This document shows positions 35,186-45,145 of a DNA stretch of 64,000 nt, one piece after another. The notes under the pieces are model-generated. The model had not been told where the DNA came from. It searched no databases and saw nothing but the letters and a program-made list of their open reading frames with translations. Both the position numbers and the translations under genes were made by a program. The DNA comes from Vogesella alkaliphila (GTDB lineage Bacteria > Pseudomonadota > Gammaproteobacteria > Burkholderiales > Chromobacteriaceae), in NCBI RefSeq assembly GCF_014652475.1, contig NZ_BMYW01000011.1, forward strand, positions 1 to 64,000, written 5' to 3'. Each line of letters starts with the position of its first letter. Position 1 is the first letter of the stretch.

Positions 35186-36175
35186 ATGAGCTTCTTTTTG
35201 CAGCGGTGGTTGGGCGGCGGCGGCCCCTGGGGGCGGCAGGACGTGGCACAGGCGGTGGAGCGGCTGATCGACGAGGTCGATCCCAGGGTGCGCTTGCTGC
35301 CGCGCAGCCAGCAGCAGCTGCAGCGCGGCGTGCGCGACACCCTGCGCTACGCTAGCGAGCTGATCGAGCACCTGCCGGCGCCGCTGGATCTCAGCCCCGC
35401 CGGCTACACCACCGACCGCCGCGTCGGCCTGCTGTTCGCGTCGCCGGAAAGCCTGTGTCGCGTGCTGCAGGGCAGCGAGGCGCTGCAGCAGTACTTCTCC
35501 CATCCTGCCAATCCCGACACCGCCTACCTGCTGCTGGTGATGCAGCCGCAGGCGCGCCAGCGCCTCGGCAGCCAGCTGCTGCCCGATGGCCAGGTGCAGA
35601 ACGATGTGCCGCAGCAGGTGATCAGCTTCGAGCAGCACCGGGTGGTGGCGGCCTACGACAGCCTGAAAAACCTGCGGCAACTGGCCGGCATGGAGGCGTT
35701 CAACGCCCTGTGCCGTGACCTTGCGCGGCGGGTGGCGCTGTTCGATGCCCGTCGCCAGCAGCTGGAGGCCGAGCGTCAGCGGGTGCTGTTGCGGCTGGCG
35801 GCCGGCGGCCAGACGCTGATCAACGCCGACGCGCTGCGCGGCCGCGACGACGTCAAGGACGACGAGCTGCCGCGTCGCTTGCAGCAGCTGGATGCGGAGT
35901 TGGCGGTGATGGGCAAGCAGCTGTCGCTGCCGGGCAAGCTGGACTACCTGCGCCAGGTGCTGCGCCAGCCGCAGCAGTACTTCAAGGCCGGGCTGGAGTC
36001 GACATGGCTGGATCGCATGGGGGTGGTGACGCCGCCGGATCTCGGCGGGGCGCAGCTGGACTTCGGCCTGATGAAGCTGGGCGAGGCCGAGGACGACGTG
36101 CGCGAGCGGGTGGTGTTTCCCGGCAGCGTCACGCGCCGCGACCTGCAGCAGTGGCGAGAACGTTGGCCGCAATGA
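35186..36175 (+). CDS. Uncharacterised protein
   Basis: A 329-residue hydrophilic protein with no signal peptide or clear membrane span. It has many Gln/Leu/Arg-rich helical segments (for example the RRQQLEAERQRVLLRL stretch near residue 190, possible coiled coil) and ends WRERWPQ. I recognise no family. Its stop codon lies inside an inverted pair of the GTTGGCCGCA motif. Confidence 0.65.
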   Translation: MSFFLQRWLGGGGPWGRQDVAQAVERLIDEVDPRVRLLPRSQQQLQRGVRDTLRYASELIEHLPAPLDLSPAGYTTDRRVGLLFASPESLCRVLQGSEALQQYFSHPANPDTAYLLLVMQPQARQRLGSQLLPDGQVQNDVPQQVISFEQHRVVAAYDSLKNLRQLAGMEAFNALCRDLARRVALFDARRQQLEAERQRVLLRLAAGGQTLINADALRGRDDVKDDELPRRLQQLDAELAVMGKQLSLPGKLDYLRQVLRQPQQYFKAGLESTWLDRMGVVTPPDLGGAQLDFGLMKLGEAEDDVRERVVFPGSVTRRDLQQWRERWPQ

Positions 36176-36186
36176 GGCGGCCAACG
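36161..36186. repeat. Inverted pair of the GTTGGCCGCA motif, opposite arrangement
   Basis: CGTTGGCCGC (36161-36170) pairs with GCGGCCAACG (36177-36186) around AATGAG. Here the motif points inward-to-outward, the reverse of the other pairs, and the hairpin contains the stop codon of the upstream gene. A further GTGGCCG-like copy follows. Confidence 0.8.
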
Positions 36187-36282
36187 GTGGCCGTCAGACC
36201 GGTTCAGGGGCGCTGACAAAACCGCGCAGCGTACCTGGGCCAAGGCGGTGCAACGCAGGACCGGGGGTTTTGTTAGCGGCGC

Positions 36283-36747
36283 TTATTCCTGTGGCAGGGT
36301 GGCCTTGCCGTAGTGCAGGAACACCTCGTCGCGCACCCAGCCCTTGCTGTGGTACAGCTTTTGCGCGGCCTGGTTGTCGCGGGCGGTGGACAGCTCCAGC
36401 CGCACGAAGCCGTTGTCGCGGGCGTAACGTTCGATGTGGCCGAGCAGGCCGCTGGCAATGCCGCGCTGGCGGTCCTGCGGCCGGGTGAACAGGTCGTACA
36501 GCACGTAGATCGGCGCCGCCGCCAGCGAGCAGAACGACGGGTACAGCTGGCAGAAGCCGAGCACCTCGCCGTCGCTGTGTTCCGCCAGGAAGATCACCGA
36601 TTCGTTCTTGGTCATGCGCGCCTGCAGGAAACGCCGCGCCAGCTCGCGGTCGCTGCTTTCGCCGTAGAACTGGCGGTACTCGTCAAACAGCACCGCCAGT
36701 GCGGTCAGGTCGTTGTGTCCGGCGCGGCGTATCGTCGGGTCACTCAT
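36283..36747 (-). CDS. GNAT-family N-acetyltransferase
   Basis: A 154-residue acetyltransferase. The acetyl-CoA-binding motif A region is LYDLFTRPQDRQRGIASGLLGH (Q/R-x-x-G-x-A form), with SFCSLAAAPIYVLY before it and DNQAAQKLYHSKGW as the typical motif B. The ATG at 36747 is preceded by GGAG. It overlaps the end of the phosphodiesterase gene by eight bases. The acceptor is unknown. Confidence 0.87.
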   Translation of the reverse strand: MSDPTIRRAGHNDLTALAVLFDEYRQFYGESSDRELARRFLQARMTKNESVIFLAEHSDGEVLGFCQLYPSFCSLAAAPIYVLYDLFTRPQDRQRGIASGLLGHIERYARDNGFVRLELSTARDNQAAQKLYHSKGWVRDEVFLHYGKATLPQE

Positions 36748-37954
36748 CACTTGCTACTCCTTCTTTTCCGTCAATCACGATCAGCGGCACCATCATCTCG
36801 GCAGCAGACAGCCCGCCGTGGTTGCCCAGCAGCTTGGGCAGCGGGGCATCGGCCGGCGTATCCAGCAGCCCCCAGTCCTCTTTCAGCAGCAGCGCGTAGT
36901 CGCCGACGCGTGCGGCCAACCTTGGGTCGTTCACGTCGGCGCCGGGGCCGAACCAGGCCTCGTCCAGCAGCTGCGCCGCCGGCAGGCACCAGGCGGCGTG
37001 GCCGAGCAGGCGTGCGGCCAGCAGCGGGAAGTCCGCCAGCCGCTCCGGCTTGACGTGGCAGAACGCCACCCGCGGCTCGCCGGACAGCGGCTGGCGCAGG
37101 CAGTCGGCCAGCTCCGGGAAGTCGCGCAGCTGCAGCAGGCGCGGCGGCGGGATGTCCATCTGGCCGTGGTCGGCGCTGATGCACAGCACGGCATCGCGGC
37201 CGGCCAGCGCGGCGGCGAAGGCGGCGCAGTGCGCCTCGATGCGCTGCAACAGCTGGCGGCAACGCGGGTGCGTGGTGCCCTTGTGGTGCATGATCGAATC
37301 CAGGTCCGGGATGTAGGCGTAGACGAACTGCGGTGCGCTCGCCTCGCGCAGCAGCGTGTCCAGCTGGCGGAACAGGTCCTCGTACGACGCCCAGCCCTGG
37401 CGCGCGGCGCTGCCGCCGTGGTGCAGGCTGTAGGCGGAATTGAGAATGTAGTTCGGCTGCAGCATGATCTGGCGCCTCGGCCCGCCGAGCGCCGAGGGCG
37501 TGCGGTACACCGCGCGTGCCAGCGCGGCCGGGTCGTCCGGCGTGTGCTGGCCGCGATGGCGCACCGTCAGCGGCAGGGGCGTGACCACGGCGTCGACCTC
37601 CGGCGCGGCCAGGTGCCAGCCGGTGAGGGTGTGCACGCTGGGCGGCAAGCCGGTGAGGTAAGTGGTGATGGCGCTGGTGGTGGTGCTGGGGAAGACCGAG
37701 GTCAGCGCCAGCGTTTGCTGCCGCTGCAACCAGCCGCCGGGCGACAGCTCGGCCAGTTGCTGGCAGCCCATGCCGTCGATGACCAGCAGGATGATGGTTT
37801 GCGCCTGCTCCAGCCGTGCCAGCGACGGATGCTGCAGCAGCGGGCAGGGGCTGTGGCTGCCGTACAGGCGGGCGGCGAGATTGGCGATGCCGTGTTCCGG
37901 ATGCGGGAACACCAGGCCGGCGGCACTCAGCTGTGGTCGGGTCGGTTGCGTCAC
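36740..37954 (-). CDS. Nucleotide pyrophosphatase/phosphodiesterase-family protein
   Basis: A 404-residue alkaline-phosphatase-superfamily enzyme. Metal and nucleophile motifs are visible: LVIDGMGC, the Thr nucleophile in FPSTTTSAITTYLTGLPP, DLDSIMHHKG, SADHGQMD and GNHGG near the C-terminus. The family hydrolyses phosphodiester or pyrophosphate bonds in nucleotides or lipids using two zinc ions. No secretion signal is apparent, so it is probably cytoplasmic. The substrate is unknown. Confidence 0.87.
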   Translation of the reverse strand: MTQPTRPQLSAAGLVFPHPEHGIANLAARLYGSHSPCPLLQHPSLARLEQAQTIILLVIDGMGCQQLAELSPGGWLQRQQTLALTSVFPSTTTSAITTYLTGLPPSVHTLTGWHLAAPEVDAVVTPLPLTVRHRGQHTPDDPAALARAVYRTPSALGGPRRQIMLQPNYILNSAYSLHHGGSAARQGWASYEDLFRQLDTLLREASAPQFVYAYIPDLDSIMHHKGTTHPRCRQLLQRIEAHCAAFAAALAGRDAVLCISADHGQMDIPPPRLLQLRDFPELADCLRQPLSGEPRVAFCHVKPERLADFPLLAARLLGHAAWCLPAAQLLDEAWFGPGADVNDPRLAARVGDYALLLKEDWGLLDTPADAPLPKLLGNHGGLSAAEMMVPLIVIDGKEGVASDE

Positions 37955-38021
37955 TTGCGGCGATGGCCAGGTTGCGGTAATACCTGTACTTTTACCATTT
38001 TCACCGCATTCCAGATAGCTG

Positions 38022-38369
38022 ATGGCTGCTTATCCTGTTTCCTGTACCCGCTGCGGCGCCTGTTGCGCCGCGTTCCGGGTGTCGTTTCACCGCTCCGAAC
38101 TGGCCGGCCCCGAGCGTCGCGGTGTGCCGCCGGCGATGGCGGTGGTCGAGGTCGGCAACACCATGCGCATGTGCGGCACCGACGAGCACACCCTGCGCTG
38201 CGTCGCGCTGCAGGGCACCGTCGGCGAGTCGGTCAGCTGCAGCATCTACGCCGACCGGCCGTCGCCGTGCCGCGAATTCGGCGCGCTGGCCGATGTTGGC
38301 ATCTACGAGCGCGCCTGCAACCGCGCCCGCGCGCGCCACGGCCTGCCGCCGCTGCCGGTGGACGACTGA
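38022..38369 (+). CDS. YkgJ-family cysteine-cluster protein
   Basis: A 115-residue protein of the UPF0153/YkgJ (CxxCxxCC) family. The N-terminal cluster is SCTRCGACCAAF, with further cysteines at MRMCGTDE, LRCVALQG, VSCSIY, SPCREF and RACNRA that likely bind zinc or iron-sulfur. The biochemical role of the family is not established. It converges with the DUF1513 gene, their stops being one base apart. Confidence 0.88.
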   Translation: MAAYPVSCTRCGACCAAFRVSFHRSELAGPERRGVPPAMAVVEVGNTMRMCGTDEHTLRCVALQGTVGESVSCSIYADRPSPCREFGALADVGIYERACNRARARHGLPPLPVDD

Positions 38370-38370
38370 G

Positions 38371-39450
38371 TCACAGCAGCACCAGATGGTTGTCCCACTT
38401 CACCGGGAAGCGCTGGCTGCGCGCGGCGACGATCTGCAACGCCCGGCTGTCTATCCACACGATGTCGCCCAGCTCGTTGCTGACGATGAAGTGGTGCCCG
38501 TCCGGTGTCGCGGCGATGCCGGCCGGCTTGCCCAGCGCCACCGCCCCCAGGAATTCGCCGGCGCCTGACCAGAACACCACCCGGTCGCCGCGGGTGGCGG
38601 TGCAGGCGATGTGCGTCGGCGTCGCCGCCACGCTGGCGGCGTAGCCGTTACAGCTTGCCGCCAGTTCCGGCGGCAGCGGCAGGTTGCGCAGCCCGCTGCG
38701 CTCGTGCCACAGGCTGACCAGCGGCGCGCTGCCTTCGCCCTCGTACTGCAGCGCCACCGCGTAGTGACCGTCGGCCACTGCCGCCAGATGGCGCAGCGAC
38801 AGCTTGTTGTCCTGCAGGCGGAAGCTGGCCACGCTGCGGCCAACCTTGAGGTCGACGATGTCCAGGCTGGGCTGCATGCTGCGCACGTTGAGCTTGATGC
38901 GGCCGCTCTCCGGCAGCGTCAGGATGCCGCCGTTGGCGACCAGGATGCGGCCGCCTGGCAGCGGCAGCAGCTGGTGCGGGCCGATGCCGCCGGACGGCAG
39001 CTCGCGCAGCGGTGCCAGCGTCAGCGCGTCGCGCAGGGTCAGCAGGCCGTCGCCGCTGTCGATGTTGCTGTCGGTGGTGACCAGCACGCCGTCGGACAGC
39101 ACGATGCCGTGGCCGAAGCCGTGGCGGTCGTCGGGGTAGTCGTACCAGGCCAGCGTCTCGCCGCGATGCCAGTCGAGGCGCGCGATGAAGCTGCCGGGGC
39201 GGCGCGCGAACACCAGGCACTCGTGCGGCCGGCCAGGCAGCAGCGCAATGTGGTGGCCGCGCTGCGGCAGGGTGGCGGCCGTGCCGAGGCCGGCGGCGCC
39301 GACGCGGTGCTCGTTGCGGCCAACGTCGTAGGCCGACAGCAGCTGCAGCGGTGTCTCGCCGGCCAGGCTGCACAGCGGCCACGCCAGCAGGCCGGCGGCC
39401 ACGCCCTGCAGCAGGCGGCGGCGTTGCGGATCAGTCGCCATCGGATTCAT
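38371..39450 (-). CDS. DUF1513 exported protein
   Basis: A 359-residue protein with a Tat-like signal (RRRLLQGVAAGLL), a seven-bladed-propeller-like repeat style and many short beta segments (for example HECLVFARRPG, HGFGHGIVLSDG). It is the last gene of an imelysin operon, a common position for DUF1513. A periplasmic role in iron handling is inferred from context. It overlaps the preceding imelysin gene by 20 bases. Confidence 0.85.
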   Translation of the reverse strand: MNPMATDPQRRRLLQGVAAGLLAWPLCSLAGETPLQLLSAYDVGRNEHRVGAAGLGTAATLPQRGHHIALLPGRPHECLVFARRPGSFIARLDWHRGETLAWYDYPDDRHGFGHGIVLSDGVLVTTDSNIDSGDGLLTLRDALTLAPLRELPSGGIGPHQLLPLPGGRILVANGGILTLPESGRIKLNVRSMQPSLDIVDLKVGRSVASFRLQDNKLSLRHLAAVADGHYAVALQYEGEGSAPLVSLWHERSGLRNLPLPPELAASCNGYAASVAATPTHIACTATRGDRVVFWSGAGEFLGAVALGKPAGIAATPDGHHFIVSNELGDIVWIDSRALQIVAARSQRFPVKWDNHLVLL

Positions 39451-40462
39451 TGAAGCTGAGGGTGATGTCCAGGCTGTCGGCGACCGGGCCTTCCAGCAGG
39501 GTCAGCAGCGCGGCCAGCGCCTGCACCGCCGTCTTTTCCTTGCCGCTGCGGCCAACCTGTGCCAGATCGTCCGGCAGCTGCGCCAGCCCCTTGCCCACCG
39601 CCGCCACCCGCTGGCGCAGCTGCTGCGCCAGCGCCGGCTGCCGGGCCTGTGCCAGCAATTGCGCCAGCGCGAAGTCCTTGTCCTTGCCGCCGATCAAGAG
39701 CTGTTGCAGCAGGTCGAACTGCGCCTGCAGCAGCCGCTTGCCGCTGTGGCTGCGCTGGCCGCTGACCAGCTCCGGCTTCTGGCTGGAAAGGCGCGACAGT
39801 TCCTTGTGCAGCTCGTTGTTGCCGGCCAGGGTCAGGTTGATGATCTCCTCCAGCGCCTGCTGGCTGGAGGGCAGGTCGTCGGCCGTTTCGCCGGCAGCGA
39901 TGCGCGCGGCAAAACGCTGCCACTGGCGCTGCAGCTCGGCGCTGTGCTCGCCGATGTCGTCGGCGTTGCGTTGCAACCAGGCGCAGACACCGGGCGTGGC
40001 CAGGCTGGCGGCGGGGCGGTACAGCAGGTACTCGATGGCGGTGTAGCCCTTGGCCGCGGTGCCGGTGGTGTCGAAGACGTCGGCCTCCAGCGCGGCGCTG
40101 CGGCTGACCGCGCTGTCGACCAGCGCGGTGCGCGTCGGCTTGAAGGCGATGGTGCGCTGGCTGCGCAGCTGCGCCGTCGGTCCCCAGTTCAGCGCCGCGA
40201 CGCGCATCCAGCTGCCGTAGGCCTGCTGCCACTGCTGGCGTACCGCCGCGAGGCCCGCGTCGTCCGGCCGGGCGCAGCTGTGCTGCAGCTGGCTGGCCAG
40301 CGCGCGGTTGGCGTCGGCCAGCTGCCGGTAGCGCGGCAGCAGGGTGTCGTTGAGTACGTACTGCACGTAGCGCGACGTCGCATCGCGCTGTGCGGCGGTG
40401 TCGGCGTGGGCTGCACCGGCGAGCAGCAGGGCCGACAGGGTCAGGACGGATTTCAGTTGCAT
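39431..40462 (-). CDS. Imelysin-family periplasmic protein (second copy)
   Basis: A 343-residue protein with a signal peptide (start MQLKSVLTLSALLLAGAAHA at 40462). The peptidase M75/imelysin-like domain has the pattern AIEYLLYRP corresponding to the GxHxxE motif; here Thr-Ala-Ile-Glu replaces the histidine. It lies in the four-gene unit imelysin-di-haem-imelysin-DUF1513. The family is linked to iron uptake or binding (IrpA/EfeO-like). The altered motif suggests that this copy has a different metal or structural role. Confidence 0.86.
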   Translation of the reverse strand: MQLKSVLTLSALLLAGAAHADTAAQRDATSRYVQYVLNDTLLPRYRQLADANRALASQLQHSCARPDDAGLAAVRQQWQQAYGSWMRVAALNWGPTAQLRSQRTIAFKPTRTALVDSAVSRSAALEADVFDTTGTAAKGYTAIEYLLYRPAASLATPGVCAWLQRNADDIGEHSAELQRQWQRFAARIAAGETADDLPSSQQALEEIINLTLAGNNELHKELSRLSSQKPELVSGQRSHSGKRLLQAQFDLLQQLLIGGKDKDFALAQLLAQARQPALAQQLRQRVAAVGKGLAQLPDDLAQVGRSGKEKTAVQALAALLTLLEGPVADSLDITLSFNESDGD

Positions 40463-40508
40463 GGTCGCTCCGCTGTTGCCGGCGCCGGGTATGGCGCCGG
40501 TGACAGGT

Positions 40509-41921
<1,413 letters not shown>

Positions 41922-41939
41922 GGTGTGTTCCGAATAGGC

Positions 41940-41966
41940 AAAAACCCGCCCGGCGAGCCGGGCGGG
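41940..41966 (-). terminator. Terminator-like hairpin inside the imelysin operon
   Basis: CCCGCCCGG and CCGGGCGGG form a strong stem. On the minus strand it is followed by TTTTTGCC. It lies between the first imelysin gene and the di-haem gene and may attenuate downstream transcription. Confidence 0.75.
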
Positions 41967-41994
41967 GTGATGTCGATGGCCGACGGCAGGGGGC

Positions 41995-43143
41995 TTAGCC
42001 GTTGACGTTCAGCTTCTTGATGCCGATGGCCTTGGCGGCTTCCACCAGGCTCGCGGCCTGCTTCTTCAGTGCGGCGACGGTGGCCTGCACCCGGCTGCGG
42101 CCGTCCTTGTTGACGATTTCCTGGTCGAACGGCGCCTTGATCGCCTCGGCACGGGCCTGGGTGGCGGCCATGTCGGCGGTCACGCGCTCGGCGGCGCGGG
42201 CATTGCTGGCGGCGACCAGGTCGCGCAGGCTGGCGCCCTTGATCTGGCTGCCGTCCACGCGGGTGTACTCGCCCAGCCACACGTTCTGGATGCCGCGGGC
42301 GTTGGTGGCGATGTCGCGATGGGTGTTGTCGGAGAAGCAGGAGTGCTCGTCTTCCTGGTTGCGGCTGTCCAGCGCCACTTCGATGCGCTCGCCGGCCAGC
42401 TCCGCCCGCGACAGCACGCCGATGCCGACCAGCATCTGGCGCAGCGCGTCCGGTTTTTTCTCGAACTTGGCGCGGAAGTTGTTGCTGTTCGGCTGCCAGG
42501 CGGCAACCAGGTAGCCCAGGTCGTCGACCAGCAGCTCGGCGGCGGTCTTCAGATACTCGCGGCGGCGGTCGGCGTTGCTGCCCTGGCCGTCGACAAAGTC
42601 GGTGTAGCTGCGCTTGCCGGCGCCGTTGCTGTCGAAGTCCTGGCCCCACAGCAGGAATTCGATGGCGTGATAGCCGGTGGAAATGTTCTCTTCACCGCCG
42701 CGCTCGTTCAGCGAGCCGAGCAGCTTCTTGCTGATCACCACCTTGCGGTTGTTGATGATTCCGGCATTTTCCTTGCCTTTGACGCCATCGATATAGGCCT
42801 CGTCCAGCGGCCAGGCGTTGATCTGGCCTTCCGGGCCACGGGCGTCGTCGATCGGGCCGCCGTAGAAGCGGAAGGCTTCGGTCTGGCCGTACGGCTCGCG
42901 TGCGGCCAACCAGGCCTGGCGTGCCTGATTCAGGCCGGCTTCGCTCGGGGCGGCGACAAAGGCGTTGATCGCGTTCTGCAGTGCCTTGGCGGTGAGCAGC
43001 GAATCTTCGTAGCTGGCGAACACGATCTGGCTGTATTGCTGGACTACAGCCTCGCGCGCCTCGCGGCTGAGCTCGGCGGCCGAGGCGTGGGCAGGGGAGA
43101 GCAGGGCGCCGAGCAGGGCGGCCGCGAGCAGGGTTTTGCGCAT
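41995..43143 (-). CDS. Imelysin-family iron-regulated periplasmic protein (first copy)
   Basis: A 382-residue exported protein with signal peptide MRKTLLAAALLGALLSPAHA. The imelysin/M75 domain includes the GxHxxE motif as GYHAIEFLLWG near residue 160. The family (IrpA, EfeO-like) binds or processes iron outside the inner membrane. It is the first gene of the operon and is preceded by a Fur-box match (43181-43199). One motif copy (42901-42910) encodes WLAAREP. Confidence 0.92.
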   Translation of the reverse strand: MRKTLLAAALLGALLSPAHASAAELSREAREAVVQQYSQIVFASYEDSLLTAKALQNAINAFVAAPSEAGLNQARQAWLAAREPYGQTEAFRFYGGPIDDARGPEGQINAWPLDEAYIDGVKGKENAGIINNRKVVISKKLLGSLNERGGEENISTGYHAIEFLLWGQDFDSNGAGKRSYTDFVDGQGSNADRRREYLKTAAELLVDDLGYLVAAWQPNSNNFRAKFEKKPDALRQMLVGIGVLSRAELAGERIEVALDSRNQEDEHSCFSDNTHRDIATNARGIQNVWLGEYTRVDGSQIKGASLRDLVAASNARAAERVTADMAATQARAEAIKAPFDQEIVNKDGRSRVQATVAALKKQAASLVEAAKAIGIKKLNVNG

Positions 43144-43180
43144 GATGGAATCCGGCTGATTGATGGATGAAAAGCGAAGG

Positions 43181-43199
43181 GATCATGATAATCACTCGC
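43181..43199. promoter_or_regulatory. Candidate Fur box upstream of the imelysin operon
   Basis: The 19 bases GATCATGATAATCACTCGC match the Fur consensus GATAATGATAATCATTATC at 15 of 19 positions. They lie 38 bases upstream of the first imelysin start. A weaker GAGAATCGTTCTT element follows at about 43222-43234. Confidence 0.72.
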
Positions 43200-43328
43200 A
43201 GTTATCGTGGTCAATCTAATCGAGAATCGTTCTTGATTTTGTGCCATTTTGTCATATTGCGCGGGCGTTCGCGCCGCGGGCGGGCTTCGTGGTATCCTTG
43301 CGCCCCTTTCAAATTACCCTGCCCTGGC

Positions 43329-43679
43329 ATGCGAGACCCCTGCGACCACTACACCATGGACCTGATCGGCGGCAGTCGCGCCAAACCCGGGCGCAAGCCG
43401 CTGGGCGAACGCGCGATGACGGCTGCCGAGCGCAAGCGTCGTTCGCGCGAGTTGCGTCGCAACCGCCTGCAGGAACTGTCGGTGACGGTGGAGCTGTCGC
43501 GCGACGCGCAAAAGGCACTCGACAAGATGATCGAGTGGTGGGGTGTCAGCAAGAAAGAAGCGATCAACCGGGCGATGCTGATCGCCTGCCAGTCGCAGAC
43601 CGGGCGCACCGGCATGCTGTTCGACCTTGATCCTGCCTTTTTGCTGACCGAACGTAGTAGCAAGCGCCGCCAGCGCTGA
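43329..43679 (+). CDS. Small basic protein with ribbon-helix-helix-like segment
   Basis: A 116-residue protein (starts at 43329 or 43356 are possible). After a basic N-terminal region (MTAAERKRRSRELRRNRLQE), the segment LSVTVELSRDAQKALDKMIE and the following helix (GVSKKEAINRAML) resemble a ribbon-helix-helix DNA-binding fold. It is divergent from the imelysin operon, with the Fur-box region between them. Whether it regulates that operon is unknown. Confidence 0.6.
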   Translation: MRDPCDHYTMDLIGGSRAKPGRKPLGERAMTAAERKRRSRELRRNRLQELSVTVELSRDAQKALDKMIEWWGVSKKEAINRAMLIACQSQTGRTGMLFDLDPAFLLTERSSKRRQR

Positions 43680-43826
43680 GCCGGCTTCGCCGTCCGCTTG
43701 TCGCGCAAGGTTGGCCGCAAGCCGCTATCCCTTTAAATCAGATCGAACCCGCAGCGGTGACGCCTGCCGCACATCTGCCCCGCCGCATCCATGACGTCGC
43801 TATATCGCGACAGCCCCCTCCCGTGC

Positions 43827-43868
43827 TTGACGCAGATCAAGCGAGTCATGCCATTTGGAATTAATAAT
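43827..43868 (+). promoter_or_regulatory. FNR/ANR-type box with -10 element upstream of the HD-GYP gene
   Basis: TTGACGCAGATCAA (43827-43840) matches the FNR/ANR pattern TTGAT-N4-ATCAA at nine of ten positions. A -10-like AATAAT (43863-43868) gives a site centre about 41.5 bp upstream of the expected transcription start, the usual position for class II activation under low oxygen. Confidence 0.68.
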
Positions 43869-43898
43869 GGCCGATTGTTTCAATAGGAGGTGGCTGCC

Positions 43899-45026
43899 AT
43901 GGCACTCAAACAGCTCTCGCCCGCCGATGTGATGCTGGGCAAACCGCTGGAGCAGGCGGTGTACAACGCGGATGGCCATCTGCTGCTGAACAAGGGCTCG
44001 GTGCTGCGCGACCCCGGCGCCAAGCAGAAACTGCTGGCCATGGGCCACAAGGAAGTGGTGCCCGGTGCGGCGCCGGTGGCCCCGGCCCCGGCGGCGCCAC
44101 GGGCGGAACAGCTGCGCGAGCCGGTGTTCGCGCTGGTGCAGCACGCGGCGGTGACGCTGAACGCGATGCTGGTCGACCAGCAGGCCGACGTCCACCGCGA
44201 CCAGTTCATCGCCCGCATCCGCTCGCTGGCCGGTCGCCTGCAGGCCGCCTGCCTGCAGGACCCGGAAGCCGCCATCGCCGCCATCCACCTGTTTCACGAA
44301 GGCGAGTACGCGCTGCGCCACCACCTGTCGGTGGGGGTGGTCAGCGCGCTGCTGGCCGAGGCCGACGGTCGTCTGGACAAGGCGCAGCAGCATTCTCTGA
44401 TCTGCGCCGCGCTCACCCACGACATCGGCATCTACAGTCTGGCCAACCACAGCGGTGGCCTGACCGAGGAAAAACGCCGCGAGATCAACCAGCACCCGAT
44501 CACCAGCTGCGCCATCCTCAAGGACATCGGCGTCGACGACGAGCTGTGGCTGGAGGCGGTGCTGCAGCACCACGAGCGCCAGGACGGCAGCGGCTACCCG
44601 CTGTGCCTGTCCGACGGTGCCATCTCGCTGCACGGCAGCCTGCTGGCGGTGGCCGATGTCTACTGCGCGATGACGCGGCCACGGCCGTACCGGCCCAAGG
44701 CTTACTTCCCGATGGCGGCGATGCGCGATTTGTATGTCGGACAGAGCCAGCAGCTGGACAATGCGCTGATCCAGAAGCTGATCAAGGCGCTGGGACTGAT
44801 CCCGCCCGGCACCATCGTCAAGCTGAAAAACGGCGAAATCGCGGTGGTGAAGAAGCGCAGCACCAATAACGCGCCGCAGGCGTTCTGCCTGTACAACCGC
44901 CAGGGCATGCCGATGGCGTCGCCGGACGCGCGCAATACCGCGCTGCCGGACTACGCCATCCAGGGGCGGGTCGACTACGACGACTGCCGCAATGTCGAGG
45001 CCGCGATGCGCCGCATCTGGGCCTGA
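43899..45026 (+). CDS. HD-GYP-domain cyclic-di-GMP phosphodiesterase-like protein
   Basis: A 375-residue cytoplasmic protein. The N-terminal DUF3391-like domain (ALKQLSPADVMLGKPLEQAV) precedes the HD-GYP domain. Visible residues are RHHLSVGVVS, the metal-binding THDIGIY, NQHPITSCAIL and HHERQDGSGYP containing the diagnostic GYP. This is the pattern of enzymes that hydrolyse cyclic di-GMP. The start at 43899 follows AGGAGG. An FNR-type site upstream suggests oxygen-responsive expression. Confidence 0.9.
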   Translation: MALKQLSPADVMLGKPLEQAVYNADGHLLLNKGSVLRDPGAKQKLLAMGHKEVVPGAAPVAPAPAAPRAEQLREPVFALVQHAAVTLNAMLVDQQADVHRDQFIARIRSLAGRLQAACLQDPEAAIAAIHLFHEGEYALRHHLSVGVVSALLAEADGRLDKAQQHSLICAALTHDIGIYSLANHSGGLTEEKRREINQHPITSCAILKDIGVDDELWLEAVLQHHERQDGSGYPLCLSDGAISLHGSLLAVADVYCAMTRPRPYRPKAYFPMAAMRDLYVGQSQQLDNALIQKLIKALGLIPPGTIVKLKNGEIAVVKKRSTNNAPQAFCLYNRQGMPMASPDARNTALPDYAIQGRVDYDDCRNVEAAMRRIWA

Positions 45027-45038
45027 GTGGATCCGCTT

Positions 45039-45062
45039 GTTGCGGCCAACGTTGGCCGCAAC
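45039..45062. repeat. Inverted pair of the GTTGGCCGCA motif (24-bp perfect palindrome)
   Basis: TGCGGCCAAC (45041-45050) and GTTGGCCGCA (45051-45060) abut, extended by two more paired bases on each side. It lies 13 bases after the HD-GYP stop and before a conventional terminator. Confidence 0.9.
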
Positions 45063-45092
45063 CCGAGCCGGCGACAGCAGGCGGCTCACAGA

Positions 45093-45132
45093 CAGACAAG
45101 CCCGGCGCAGCTGCGCTGGGCTTGTCTGTTTT
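45093..45132 (+). terminator. Terminator after the HD-GYP gene
   Basis: A long stem with GACAAGCCC on the left and GGGCTTGTC on the right, continuing inward through GCGCAG/CTGCGC, followed by TTTTC. Confidence 0.85.
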
Positions 45133-45145
45133 CGGATTGTGCCCG

